Positions 45,160-53,883 are shown, numbered from the stretch's first letter. The stretch: 64,000 bases of DNA from Prevotella sp. (GCA_017428055.1 JAFRRN010000099.1:30623-94622), one strand, 5' to 3'. A program made the numbers and translations. Notes: generated by a model not told the origin, from the sequence alone.

Positions 45160-46026
45160 ATGATGAAGTCGATAATTCTTTCCTTGGCGTTGTTCCTCTC
45201 CCTGCCTATATTTGCGCAAAAGTTGAAGACGGTGGAGGGGGAGTATACGTACCATGTGCCAGACAACGTGACGATGGAAGAGGCACGGCGCACGGCACTC
45301 GACCGCGCGAAGATACAGGCGTTGGCGGATGCTTTTGGCACCATCGTGTCGCAGTTCAACGCCACACGCGTGGAGAACCGCAACGGGAAGTCGGACATCG
45401 ACTTCTCCAGCATAGGCGGTAGCGAGGTGAAAGGGGAGTGGATAGAGACCATCGGTGAGCCTATATATGATATAAGATATGTGGACGGCATGATGGTGGT
45501 GACGGTCAAGGTCAAGGGAAAGGCGCGGGAGATCGTCTCTGCCGCCATCGATTACCAGGCGCACATCCTGCGCAATGGCACGGAGGAGAGGTTTGAGGAC
45601 GACCAGTTCCGAAGCGGCGACGACCTCTTCCTCTCCTTCACATCGCCCGTCAAGGGCTACCTCGCCGTCTATCTCGTCGATGCCGACGGGCAGGCGTTCT
45701 GCCTCTTACCCTACCGCAACCAGGCGGAAGGCATCTATCCCATCGAGGCAAACCGCCGCTACCTCTTCTTCCATGCCAAGTCGGTGCCGCCAGCCGAGCG
45801 CATCCTCGTGGATGAATATGTCTTGACATGCGAGCGGTCGATGGAACACAATTTTATATATGTCATCTTCTCGCCCAACCCATTCGCCAAGGCATCAGAC
45901 ACGAATGCCGACGATGCCCTGCCCCGACAGTTAAGCCACGGGGATTTCCAGAAATGGTTGGTGAAATGCAGGAAGCGGGATAAGGATATGGATTTAAGGC
46001 TAATACCAATAACAATTACAAAGTAA
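45160..46026 (+). CDS. Secreted DUF4384-domain protein
   Basis: A 288-residue exported protein from ATG 45160 (MMKSIILSLALFLSLPIFAQ). Residues 20-130 are a SIMPL/LPP20-like domain (MEEARRTALDRAKIQALADA, then DGMMVVTVKVKGKAREIV). Residues 155-275 fit DUF4384 (GDDLFLSFTSPVKGYLAVYL, then AFCLLPYRNQAEGIYPIEA). DUF4384 is a beta domain often fused to or encoded beside bacterial caspase-like proteases, so its position three genes before a caspase fusion is informative. A role as a periplasmic sensor or adaptor of that system is inference. An upstream in-frame ATG at 45124 lies inside the previous gene and is less likely. Confidence 0.8.
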   Translation: MMKSIILSLALFLSLPIFAQKLKTVEGEYTYHVPDNVTMEEARRTALDRAKIQALADAFGTIVSQFNATRVENRNGKSDIDFSSIGGSEVKGEWIETIGEPIYDIRYVDGMMVVTVKVKGKAREIVSAAIDYQAHILRNGTEERFEDDQFRSGDDLFLSFTSPVKGYLAVYLVDADGQAFCLLPYRNQAEGIYPIEANRRYLFFHAKSVPPAERILVDEYVLTCERSMEHNFIYVIFSPNPFAKASDTNADDALPRQLSHGDFQKWLVKCRKRDKDMDLRLIPITITK

Positions 46027-46039
46027 AAAACAACACATT

Positions 46040-46627
46040 ATGGATCACAAATTGACAATTACACATGTAATGATTCATGGGTTTGCAGCAGCCCATGCCG
46101 TTACGGCAGCTACATTGTCGCAGACAATGGTAGGTGATGAAGTAGCATTAACGACTCTCACTATTTCTATGATAATAGCAATATCAAGGCTTTATAATCA
46201 GCCGATAGAAGTAGGTTCAGCTTTTGCTCTTTTAGGAACATTTGCAGGCTTTTATTTAGGAACACGAGGTGCAATCTTTTGTATTAAATGGATTCCCTTT
46301 GTTGGAAATGCAGCAAACGCGATAGCCACAACAATGACGACTGAAACGTTAGGCTGGGTTACATATTATATAGTGAGTCGTGGGGATTCTATTGGGAATG
46401 TGACAAAAGATGAAGTCAAAGAATTAATAAGAAAAAGTAATGAGTCAAAGAATGAACATGAAAGAGAATGGAAAAGGATAAGAAATATAATAAAAAGCAT
46501 GAATTCTACAGATAGAACTTTGTATGATTCTTTGATGACAAGTTTAAAAAGAGAGAACTTGAGTGACTTTGAACAAAAGGAAATAGAGCAACAATTAACA
46601 GAATTATTTGATAAATATGAACAGTAA
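46040..46627 (+). CDS. AT-rich membrane protein of unknown function
   Basis: A 195-residue protein with no cleavable signal. Residues 1-125 contain several hydrophobic helices rich in Gly, Ala and Thr (LTTLTISMIIAISRLY, GSAFALLGTFAGFYLGTRG, NAANAIATTMTTETLGWVTYY), with spaced glycines suggesting helix packing in the membrane. Residues 130-195 are a charged, cytoplasm-like helical tail (DEVKELIRKSNESKNEHERE). Base composition is markedly more AT-rich than the genes on either side, suggesting a transferred segment. Its stop overlaps the next gene. No family recognised; the build recalls small membrane effectors but no homology to pore-forming families can be claimed. Confidence 0.7.
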   Translation: MDHKLTITHVMIHGFAAAHAVTAATLSQTMVGDEVALTTLTISMIIAISRLYNQPIEVGSAFALLGTFAGFYLGTRGAIFCIKWIPFVGNAANAIATTMTTETLGWVTYYIVSRGDSIGNVTKDEVKELIRKSNESKNEHEREWKRIRNIIKSMNSTDRTLYDSLMTSLKRENLSDFEQKEIEQQLTELFDKYEQ

Positions 46628-47066
46628 CAGTTCCCGAAATATTGAAGATAATAAGATGAGTATCTTCAATGAATTAAAGAGTGAAAATGGACTTGTTGAT
46701 GTCGGCGACAAAATAATGGGCATTTCTTTAACAGCAGCAATTTCTCTGTTTCTTGATGGATGCATATTGGGTAATATACCACCATACATTATTATAATTT
46801 GTTTGATGATTATGATTATGATTGTAGAATATGTTGCCAGTGGAGTATATTATAAATATCAGAAAATAAGAAACAGAATGACAGAAGACGAATTGACGAT
46901 GTTGCTATCCCCCAAATTTGATATGTCAAAATATCGAGTTTTATATAAACGAAATAAGAAGCTCAGTTTCTTTTATAAAATAAGAATATTTGTATTACTC
47001 TTGATCCTTTTGTTGTTGATTTGCTACATGATTTACGAAATCTTTAAATTAGCTGGATTAATATAA
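46617..47066 (+). CDS. Small AT-rich membrane protein of unknown function
   Basis: A 149-residue protein from ATG 46617, overlapping the previous gene by 11 nt, so translational coupling is likely. Three hydrophobic segments are visible: GDKIMGISLTAAISLFLDG, IIIICLMIMIMIVEYVAS and IRIFVLLLILLLLICYMIYE. A cytoplasmic-type loop lies between the last two (TEDELTMLLSPKFDMSKY). As AT-rich as its partner. No known domain. With the preceding gene it forms a two-protein membrane unit directly upstream of the LRR-caspase gene. Confidence 0.65.
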   Translation: MNSNSSRNIEDNKMSIFNELKSENGLVDVGDKIMGISLTAAISLFLDGCILGNIPPYIIIICLMIMIMIVEYVASGVYYKYQKIRNRMTEDELTMLLSPKFDMSKYRVLYKRNKKLSFFYKIRIFVLLLILLLLICYMIYEIFKLAGLI

Positions 47067-47142
47067 ATAAGGTGTGTAAAGTTGAAATAGAATAAGACTA
47101 TTGTGAATTACAAAACCAATAATGACATATAAAATGATGATT

Positions 47143-49758
47143 ATGAAAAAAGTATTGTTTATCCTCTGTATTGTTTTTGCTGTTAGGGTTGCAGCCCAGA
47201 CAAAGTATCCTATGAACAAGGTGCCAGATAATTGGCAACTGGTTGAAGAAAAAGAAGTTCTTGTTGGTGATTTCTACTATAATATTTATTTAGACAAATC
47301 AAGCAATGAGTATTGTGCAAGTGTCACTAAATACGATGGAACAAATATGGATGTCGTAAAGATTCCAGAAAAGATCTCTTATAATGGAAAGAAATATATT
47401 GTACGCGGTATGTCTTCAATGTGGCGCAACAAAGTTAAAGGGTATAAGATACTGAAACTTCCGAAAACCATCAAATTTGTTTCTGAACATAGTGTTTGTA
47501 TGGGAAATCCGTTATTAGAAACAGTTGATTTCGGTAATAAATCTGAGCTTGAGACCATTGGGCGTTTAGCATTTGGTTCCTGCGAAAGACTTCGCATGAT
47601 TGACATACCCAACACAGTTGACTCACTTGGTTTTGGTGCTTTTGAAGGTTGCAAATTATTATTATATGTATCCCTTCCCCGATACATCAAACATGTTGGT
47701 AGTTTCGCTTTCCGTGATTGTTCGTCTTTGAGACAAATAACATGGAATGGCACAGAGCCCAAAGAGGGTATCTCAGAAGAATTGGCTAAGTCCTTGTGGT
47801 GCAATATTGAAGAGCAGACTTTTTCCGGATGTTCCTCTTTGACCTCTTTCAGACTTCCCGAACACAAGAAAAAACCTATAATAAACATAACCATCGGCCA
47901 AGGTGCTTTTATGAACTGCTCAAGCCTACAAAGTGTTACTGGAGGAGATTTCATTACTCGTGTAGAAGAAATGGCTTTTTTCGAATGTAAAAAATTAAAA
48001 GTATTGAAAGGGTATTATCAAATCGGTCAGGAATACGACTTGTTTGTTGAGAATTTCATTGGGGAAAGGGCTTTTAACGGATGCGAATCATTGGAGAAAA
48101 TAGATATTTATAGCGTGGACACTATTCAAGCACATGCTTTTCAAGATTGTAAGTCAATCAAAGACGTTGGATTAGGTGCTAATTACATTGGTGAAAAAGC
48201 ATTCTATAATTGCACATCTCTTAGAAATGTATGGGGTCTTGACAAGTTAATGGTTTTTGACCCTTTCATATTCTTTGATTGTAACTCACTTGAAAATGTA
48301 GGCGAACTAAATGAAAATGCTGATTTTAAGTCTGACTTGTCGGTTCTCCCAAATTATAAAAAAATGTACAACATCCCCAAGATAATGCTATCATACAAGT
48401 ATTATGCAAAAATGTACGTGAAAAATAGAATTGAAGAATGGCAAAAGAAAAAAGAATATGAAAGTTCGGAGAATTACAGAAAGAGAGTTAACGAACTAAC
48501 TCGTAATCAAAAAGTCGACCAACTACTGGACAGCGCACGCTATAATTACATCAAAGAAAAACAGCCAAAGACCATTAAATGCAAAATAGAATCGTATGAT
48601 GCAGATCAAGGTGTATATAAGATACGAGTTGTTAACATCAACACCTATTGGGGATACATCATGAATGAGTCTGAAATGTCTGAACTCCATGCAAGTGACT
48701 TCGTGTATATTTTCGCCAATGTCCCTGTATCTGAGGCTCCTGCCTTCAAGGAGAATTTTGAAAAAGTCAAAATAGAGCCGACCTATTGTATATCAAAGAA
48801 TTATCTGGGCATTGCTACCTGTAGATTTACATTAAATGGGAAGAAATATAGTAGCCCCACGCTCTATGATGATGAAACAGCGAATGTGCAGATTGATCTG
48901 CCTCCGCTTGAAATTGATTTAGGTGGCGGTAAGAAGAATGATATGGCTCAGGATAAAAAGTCACAGACTCCTATAGACAATACACTCGATGTAAATATAC
49001 CTTCGGCTTCTGTAAACAATAGTAGTGCATTTGCCGTTATTGTCGGTAATGAAAGATACTCTCAGGTATCAAATGTGGACTATGCCGAGAATGACGCAAA
49101 AGTATTTGCTGAATATTGTCGAAAAACACTTGGCATACCTCAGAAAAATGTTCGCACATACGGAAATGCAACTTATGCAGGATTTGTGCAAGCTATTAAG
49201 GATGTTAAAGAAATAGCAAAGGCGTATAATGGACAAATATCTGTGATTTTCTACTATGCAGGTCATGGAGTTCCCAATGAATCGACGAAAGATGCCTATC
49301 TGCTGCCTGTGGATGCAGATGGGCGACAGATGGAAACATGTTATTCTGTCGGCCGCCTCTATAAGGAATTGGGCGAGATGGGAGCCAAGAATGTGGTGGT
49401 GTTTATGGATGCCTGTTTCTCGGGTGCGCAGCGTGGCGAGGGAATGCTGGCATCGGCTCGTGGCGTGGCATTGAAAGCCAAGGCAGAAGCTCCGCAGGGA
49501 AACATGGTGGTGTTCACGGCGGCGACGGGCGACGAGACTGCCTATCCGTATAAGGAGAAAGGTCACGGCATGTTCACCTATTTCCTGTTGAAGAAGTTGC
49601 AAGAGACGAAAGGCGACTGCACTTTGGGAGAGCTGGGTGAGTATATCCAGACGAATGTGAGCCAGCAGTCGGTAGTGATTAACCGTAAGAGCCAGACACC
49701 GACCATTGTTCCTTCGGAGGGTATGATGGATAGTTGGCGGGGCTTGAAATTGAGATAG
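47143..49758 (+). CDS. Secreted leucine-rich-repeat protein with caspase-like protease domain
   Basis: An 871-residue protein from ATG 47143 with signal MKKVLFILCIVFAVRVAAQ. Residues about 85-410 are BspA/LRR_5-type repeats (LETIGRLAFGSCERLRMIDI, then VGSFAFRDCSSLRQI). Residues 430-475 are a charged coiled segment. Residues 480-610 are beta-rich and unassigned. Residues 632-868 are a C14 caspase-like domain: FAVIVGNERYSQVSNVDYAE, catalytic His in YYAGHGVP (residue 708) and catalytic Cys in FMDACFSG (residue 758). The protease should cut after basic or acidic residues as orthocaspases do; the exact preference is unknown. The first 2.1 kb is AT-rich, the caspase C-terminal half from about 49300 is GC-richer like the host. 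It ends the five-gene set; a terminator follows at 49791. Confidence 0.88.
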   Translation: MKKVLFILCIVFAVRVAAQTKYPMNKVPDNWQLVEEKEVLVGDFYYNIYLDKSSNEYCASVTKYDGTNMDVVKIPEKISYNGKKYIVRGMSSMWRNKVKGYKILKLPKTIKFVSEHSVCMGNPLLETVDFGNKSELETIGRLAFGSCERLRMIDIPNTVDSLGFGAFEGCKLLLYVSLPRYIKHVGSFAFRDCSSLRQITWNGTEPKEGISEELAKSLWCNIEEQTFSGCSSLTSFRLPEHKKKPIINITIGQGAFMNCSSLQSVTGGDFITRVEEMAFFECKKLKVLKGYYQIGQEYDLFVENFIGERAFNGCESLEKIDIYSVDTIQAHAFQDCKSIKDVGLGANYIGEKAFYNCTSLRNVWGLDKLMVFDPFIFFDCNSLENVGELNENADFKSDLSVLPNYKKMYNIPKIMLSYKYYAKMYVKNRIEEWQKKKEYESSENYRKRVNELTRNQKVDQLLDSARYNYIKEKQPKTIKCKIESYDADQGVYKIRVVNINTYWGYIMNESEMSELHASDFVYIFANVPVSEAPAFKENFEKVKIEPTYCISKNYLGIATCRFTLNGKKYSSPTLYDDETANVQIDLPPLEIDLGGGKKNDMAQDKKSQTPIDNTLDVNIPSASVNNSSAFAVIVGNERYSQVSNVDYAENDAKVFAEYCRKTLGIPQKNVRTYGNATYAGFVQAIKDVKEIAKAYNGQISVIFYYAGHGVPNESTKDAYLLPVDADGRQMETCYSVGRLYKELGEMGAKNVVVFMDACFSGAQRGEGMLASARGVALKAKAEAPQGNMVVFTAATGDETAYPYKEKGHGMFTYFLLKKLQETKGDCTLGELGEYIQTNVSQQSVVINRKSQTPTIVPSEGMMDSWRGLKLR

Positions 49759-49790
49759 AGCCTATGGTTTATGGAAATATATATCGTCAC

Positions 49791-49830
49791 AAAACACCCG
49801 TTGCCTCGCATGGGCAACGGGGTGTTTTCT
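49791..49830. terminator. Strong intrinsic terminator after LRR-caspase gene
   Basis: Arms AAAACACCCGTTGCC (49791-49805) and GGGCAACGGGGTGTTTT (49812-49828), one mismatch, with A and T runs on either side, so it can serve both strands. Confidence 0.85.
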
Positions 49831-49838
49831 TGAAACAT

Positions 49839-50084
49839 CTACTTCCTCATAAACTTTTGGTACCAATCCTCTTTGGGGTGGAATCCCCAAAATGTCTTTC
49901 CGTCGCCTCCCAAGTCCCAGGGATTTGTTACTTCACGTGTGCGGAGTGGAAGGTCGAGCGGTCTGTCTTTACAGAGAAGGATTCGTTCGCGATGGCGGAA
50001 CTTGCGGTTGCAAAACTGCTTGCCTCGTTTTTGGGACGGACAGTAGTACGTGCCGATAGGTGTTTTCTTTCTGCTTTTGCTCAT
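49839..50084 (-). CDS. Small conserved Bacteroidales protein
   Basis: An 81-residue basic protein from ATG 50084 (MSKSRKKTPIGTYYCPSQKR), with a Cys/Arg/Lys-rich N-terminal half (GKQFCNRKFRHRERILL) and an aromatic C-terminus (GKTFWGFHPKEDWYQKFMR). Small proteins starting MSKSRKKTPI are common in this order and have no established function; nucleic-acid binding is suggested by charge only. A longer reading frame upstream lacks these features. It reads towards the caspase terminator. Confidence 0.65.
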   Translation of the reverse strand: MSKSRKKTPIGTYYCPSQKRGKQFCNRKFRHRERILLCKDRPLDLPLRTREVTNPWDLGGDGKTFWGFHPKEDWYQKFMRK

Positions 50085-50208
50085 GATGCCTGTAATGTTG
50101 TGAGCGGTCGCAGCGTCTTGTTGCGCCACTCGGTGAAACATTACGAGGCGATGGGGATAATGTGAAATGGTGTCATGATAGAATGTCCTTTATTTGGAAT
50201 AGTTAATG

Positions 50209-50631
50209 TTATCTGGAATTATACATAAAGCTCAACCCTTGTTTGGTGTAAAAGCTAAATTTTCGGTCAGACGAAATCAATGTCAATCGTTCTGTGATTG
50301 CATGGGCAATAATCAGGATGTCTGTGGTGTCTCTATGGTTTTCCGACAAATTCCAGTCAAGTTTTATGAACGTGATGTAATGTTCTCGAAAAGGATACAG
50401 AATTTCTATACCGTATTGGTTTTGCAAGAAAGAAATCATAACTTCTGGTGTTTTCCATCTTTTCTGCATGTGTGTATATTTATGCCATGCAGCGACAAGT
50501 TCCCGCACACTTGCTGCACACATGTAGAGGTAATTCCCATAATCCATCAAGATAGTTTCAACATCATTGCTCAAGTCTGTAGTTTCATTCAAAAGGAAGA
50601 GCATGATATTCGTGTCAAGAATGTATCTCAT
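50209..50631 (-). CDS. PIN-domain toxin, VapC-like
   Basis: A 140-residue PIN-domain ribonuclease. The first acidic residue is in MRYILDTNIMLFLL, further acids in AASVRELVAAWH and HRDTTDILIIAHAI, and the end SSDRKF holds the last Asp, so the four-acid metal site appears complete. VapC toxins cut specific RNAs, often initiator tRNA or rRNA; the target is unknown here. It starts 5 nt after the stop of the small gene at 50637-50792, the usual antitoxin-toxin arrangement. The pair lies on the minus strand between two plus-strand gene groups of the caspase/CHASE2 region. Confidence 0.85.
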   Translation of the reverse strand: MRYILDTNIMLFLLNETTDLSNDVETILMDYGNYLYMCAASVRELVAAWHKYTHMQKRWKTPEVMISFLQNQYGIEILYPFREHYITFIKLDWNLSENHRDTTDILIIAHAITERLTLISSDRKFSFYTKQGLSFMYNSR

Positions 50632-50636
50632 GGGCT

Positions 50637-50792
50637 TTACAGATTAGTGCATTCTGCTACCATCTGTAGGAATTCTTTTCTTTCTTCTGGTTGCAAAGGT
50701 TTCCAACCTTTCATTCTGGCATATTTTCTTGCTTTTTCCAATCTTCCGTATTTGCTTTCTGAAAGATTTATTTTACTGACAGTAGTTTTCAT
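50637..50792 (-). CDS. Small antitoxin partner of the PIN toxin
   Basis: Encodes 51 residues from ATG 50792: MKTTVSKINLSESKYGRLEK, then ARKYARMKGWKPL and EFLQMVAECTNL. The opening short beta-like stretch followed by charged helices fits a small ribbon- or AbrB-like antitoxin. It is too short for confident family assignment. Position 5 nt ahead of the toxin supports the call. It would bind and neutralise the toxin and repress the shared promoter; that is known for the class and inferred here. Confidence 0.65.
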   Translation of the reverse strand: MKTTVSKINLSESKYGRLEKARKYARMKGWKPLQPEERKEFLQMVAECTNL

Positions 50793-50879
50793 ATTATTGA
50801 TTTATCATGTTGTTAGTGGGTGCAAAGTTACGACTTTTTTCCGAAATGGCAATGGATTTGTAAATATATTTGAATTGGC

Positions 50880-52013
50880 ATGATGAAAAACAGGCACGTT
50901 AGACATCTGATAGTCACGATGTTGGCATTCGTGGTGGTGGGTATCTTCGCATTGGTCACGTTGAATCTGTCGTTTCTGAATCCCATTGCGCAGGTGGTGA
51001 AGGACTTCTCGATGACCGACATATACTACCAGATATTGCGTGACACGGGGGAGCCAAGGGAGAGCCGTGCGGTGACGATTGTTGACATGACGGAATTGTA
51101 TAGCCGCAGCGACCTTGCCCGTGTGCTTGACAACATCGGTGAGGCGGGTGCGAAAGTGATTGGCGTGGATGTGGTGTTTGAGGGATTGAAGGAAGACACG
51201 TTGGGTGATGCCATGGTCTTGGATGTGGCAAAGGAACGGAAGGATGTCGTGTTCTCTTATAAGTTATTGAATTATGTGGATGATAGCTTGCAATATGCAG
51301 ATGCCGTGCATTCGTTCTTTACGGATAGCGTGACCGTGACGGAGGGCTTTACCAATATGGAGCGTAATCTCTATGGCGGGATGAAACGGTCGTTGAGCTT
51401 GGGCAGGAGATGCCGTGGTGAACTTGTGTCTTCATTCATCCTTCAGGTTGCCAATCTATATGCGGAAAGGGAGGTGATGCCCTTGGAGGATAAGGACTTG
51501 AACATCAATTTCTCCCCGATGCGGTTTCCCGTGGTTGCCCCCGACTCGATAGTCGGGAATGAAGGTCTCGTCCGCGACCGTATCGTCTTGCTCGGTGCGA
51601 TGAAAGACGAGTATGACATGCACTATACACCGTTGGGCAAGATGGCGGGTGTGGAGCTTTTGGCCTATTCCGTGCAGACGCTGTTGCAACAGAAAGAGGT
51701 GCGCAAGGTGTCGGGCTTTTGGCTGTGGGTTGTCTCTTTCGTCTTGGTATGGCTTACGCAAGTGATGCAGGGACGGTATGCGGCTTTCGTGTCACGGCGG
51801 CGTAATCGCTTTGCGCGGTTTTATCTTGGTACGACGTTTGTCAAGGGTATCATCACGTTTCTCTGGATGGCGTTGCTGATGGGCGTTGCCTTTGTCGTCT
51901 TCGCCAAGTGGGATGTGAGCTTCAACTTGGGATGGGCGTTCTCCGCCATCGCCTTCTTGGAGGCGGCACGTGGTTTCTATGACGCTTGTGCCCATTCGTG
52001 GAACAAAGAATGA
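50880..52013 (+). CDS. CHASE2-domain membrane protein
   Basis: A 377-residue protein with an N-terminal membrane helix (LIVTMLAFVVVGIFALVTL), an extracytoplasmic CHASE2 domain of about residues 35-275 (SMTDIYYQILRDTGEPRESR, VTIVDMTELYSR, IGVDVVFEG, DRIVLLGAMKDEYDMHYTPL, GVELLAYSVQTLL), and three closing helices (WLWVVSFVLVWLTQV, ITFLWMALLMGVAFVVFA, FNLGWAFSAIAFLEAA). CHASE2 is an extracellular sensory domain usually attached to kinases or cyclases. Here no output domain follows, so signalling must pass to another protein. The next gene starts 11 nt downstream and encodes a FecR-like/transglutaminase-like protein. CHASE2, FecR-like and DUF4384/caspase proteins co-occur in other bacteria. Confidence 0.88.
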   Translation: MMKNRHVRHLIVTMLAFVVVGIFALVTLNLSFLNPIAQVVKDFSMTDIYYQILRDTGEPRESRAVTIVDMTELYSRSDLARVLDNIGEAGAKVIGVDVVFEGLKEDTLGDAMVLDVAKERKDVVFSYKLLNYVDDSLQYADAVHSFFTDSVTVTEGFTNMERNLYGGMKRSLSLGRRCRGELVSSFILQVANLYAEREVMPLEDKDLNINFSPMRFPVVAPDSIVGNEGLVRDRIVLLGAMKDEYDMHYTPLGKMAGVELLAYSVQTLLQQKEVRKVSGFWLWVVSFVLVWLTQVMQGRYAAFVSRRRNRFARFYLGTTFVKGIITFLWMALLMGVAFVVFAKWDVSFNLGWAFSAIAFLEAARGFYDACAHSWNKE

Positions 52014-52023
52014 AATAAAAAAT

Positions 52024-53868
52024 ATGATGACAATGAGAAAGATGATGGTGCTGCTCTTGGTAGTGGCAATGGCATGGTGCCATGAGACAATGGCACAGAA
52101 GTATGTGGTGTTTGCCTTGAAGGGCAACGTGGAATTGGTGACGGGGCAGGGTAGGCGACCGCTCAAGGTGAATGATGCCCTCATGCCTCAGTCCGTGGTA
52201 AACATCCCATATCGTGGCGTGGTGGAGCTGATTGATGAGACAGCAGGGAAGCAATACACGCTCCAGTCGGTGGGCAGGGGTACGGTAAGCGAGTTGTTGA
52301 AGGACAAAAACAACACCGTCCTCACCTTGTCGCAGAAATACTTGTCATACGTGAAGGCACAATTGGGCGGCAAGTCGCAATCGATGACGGCAAGGAACAG
52401 CGACCCTGCCACCGTGACCCGCGAGATGAAAGGCGACTCTGCGGGCCATGGCAAGGGAAACACGTTCCGTGAAGAATACGAGCGTTTCAAGCGTCAGGCA
52501 AGGGCGGAGTATGATGACTTCCGCGACAAGGCGAACCGCAAGTATGCCGAGTTTGTGCGACAGGCATGGGAGTCGCATGATGTGCTGCCCGCCATCCCCA
52601 AGCCCAAGGACGAGGAGAGACCTCCCGTTGTGATGCCCGAGGAGGATGTGGTGAAACCTATTGAGGATAAGCCGTTGCCCATAGATGAGGTGGTGGCACC
52701 GCCCGTGCCCGAGGAGCAGCCCGTTCCCGTCGCTCCCATTTATGAACAGCCTATCGAGGAGGAGCAGTATGTGGCATTCACCGTCTTTGGCACGGAGATG
52801 AGGGTGCGATTCGTTTCCGATGAAGAAAGGTTTACGTTGCGCCAGTGTAGTGCCTCCGCCGTTGCCGATGCTTGGGACCAACTCTCCTCGGAGACCTATA
52901 ATAATATGGTACGCGACTGCTTGGAGCTACGCATCCGCCTCCAACTCTGTGACTGGGCATATTTGCAGATGCTCCAAGCTTTCGCGGAGGCCTGCCTTGG
53001 CAAAGGAAATGAGGCGACGCTGCTGATGGCATATATCTATTGCCAGAGTGGCTACCAGATGAGGATGGGCATGGCAAACGGTCGTCTATACATGCTTTAT
53101 GCCTCCAAGCACCTGATATTTGAAAGCCCCTATTTCAAGATTGACGGGACAGACTATTATCCGTTCCAATGTAAGGAGCGGCAGATGGATATATGCCAGG
53201 CGGGATTTCCGCAGGAGTCGTCGATGTCGTTGTTGGTCTCCAAGGAACAGCGATTGGCTTGGTTGCCGTCAGAGGATCGGACATTGACATCCAAACGCTA
53301 TCCTGAGGTCAAGGCGACGGTCTGTGTGAATAAGAACCTGATGGAGTTTTACAATGGCTATCCCACGTCGATTATTGATGAGAACGTCATGACACGGTGG
53401 GCGATGTATGCCAATACGCCCTTGGACCAAAAGGTCAAGGAACGGCTCTATCCAGCCTTGCGGGAGACAATCCGTGACTTGTCGAAGAAAGACGCTGCAG
53501 AGCGGTTGCTCAACTGGGTGCAGACGGGGTTTGTCTATGGGTATGACGACGAGATATGGGGTGGCGACAGGGCTTTCTTTGCCGAGGAGTCGCTCTATTA
53601 TCCTTATTGCGACTGCGAGGATCGTGCCATCTTGTTCTCACGGTTGGTGAGGGACTTGTTGGGATTGAAGGTCATCTTGGTGTTTTATCCTGGGCATTTG
53701 GCGACAGCCGTACACTTCGATACCGCAGTAGTAGGTGATTACATCGAGTTAGATGGTGAGCGGTTTACCATTTGCGACCCTACCTATATCGGAGCGCCCG
53801 TGGGTGCTACGATGGATGAGATGGACAACCAGACCGCAAAGGTCATCTTGTTGCGGTCTGCCGAGTAA
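52024..53868 (+). CDS. Secreted FecR-like and transglutaminase-like protein
   Basis: A 614-residue exported protein (start ATG 52024; signal core MVLLLVVAMAW). Residues 25-110 form a FecR/SH3-like beta domain (FALKGNVELVTGQGRRPLKV, then PYRGVVELIDETAGKQYTL). Residues 130-250 are linker, first charged helix then Pro/Glu-rich. Residues 250-400 are helical and unassigned. Residues 490-600 look like a transglutaminase-type cysteine enzyme: Cys in YYPYCDCEDRA (529/531), His in LATAVHF (564), Asp in TICDPTY (585), in the right order and spacing. Such proteins act as peptidases or crosslinkers in the envelope. It is the last gene before a convergent neighbour and is co-transcribed with the CHASE2 gene. 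Confidence 0.8.
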   Translation: MMTMRKMMVLLLVVAMAWCHETMAQKYVVFALKGNVELVTGQGRRPLKVNDALMPQSVVNIPYRGVVELIDETAGKQYTLQSVGRGTVSELLKDKNNTVLTLSQKYLSYVKAQLGGKSQSMTARNSDPATVTREMKGDSAGHGKGNTFREEYERFKRQARAEYDDFRDKANRKYAEFVRQAWESHDVLPAIPKPKDEERPPVVMPEEDVVKPIEDKPLPIDEVVAPPVPEEQPVPVAPIYEQPIEEEQYVAFTVFGTEMRVRFVSDEERFTLRQCSASAVADAWDQLSSETYNNMVRDCLELRIRLQLCDWAYLQMLQAFAEACLGKGNEATLLMAYIYCQSGYQMRMGMANGRLYMLYASKHLIFESPYFKIDGTDYYPFQCKERQMDICQAGFPQESSMSLLVSKEQRLAWLPSEDRTLTSKRYPEVKATVCVNKNLMEFYNGYPTSIIDENVMTRWAMYANTPLDQKVKERLYPALRETIRDLSKKDAAERLLNWVQTGFVYGYDDEIWGGDRAFFAEESLYYPYCDCEDRAILFSRLVRDLLGLKVILVFYPGHLATAVHFDTAVVGDYIELDGERFTICDPTYIGAPVGATMDEMDNQTAKVILLRSAE

Positions 53869-53883
53869 AGAAGCCAGTTTCGC

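Noticed and set aside
46040-46627. Bacterial gasdermin as partner of the caspase
   Set aside because: The protein is a multi-helix membrane protein, not a beta-rich gasdermin fold with a short inhibitory tail, and the caspase is predicted to be exported.
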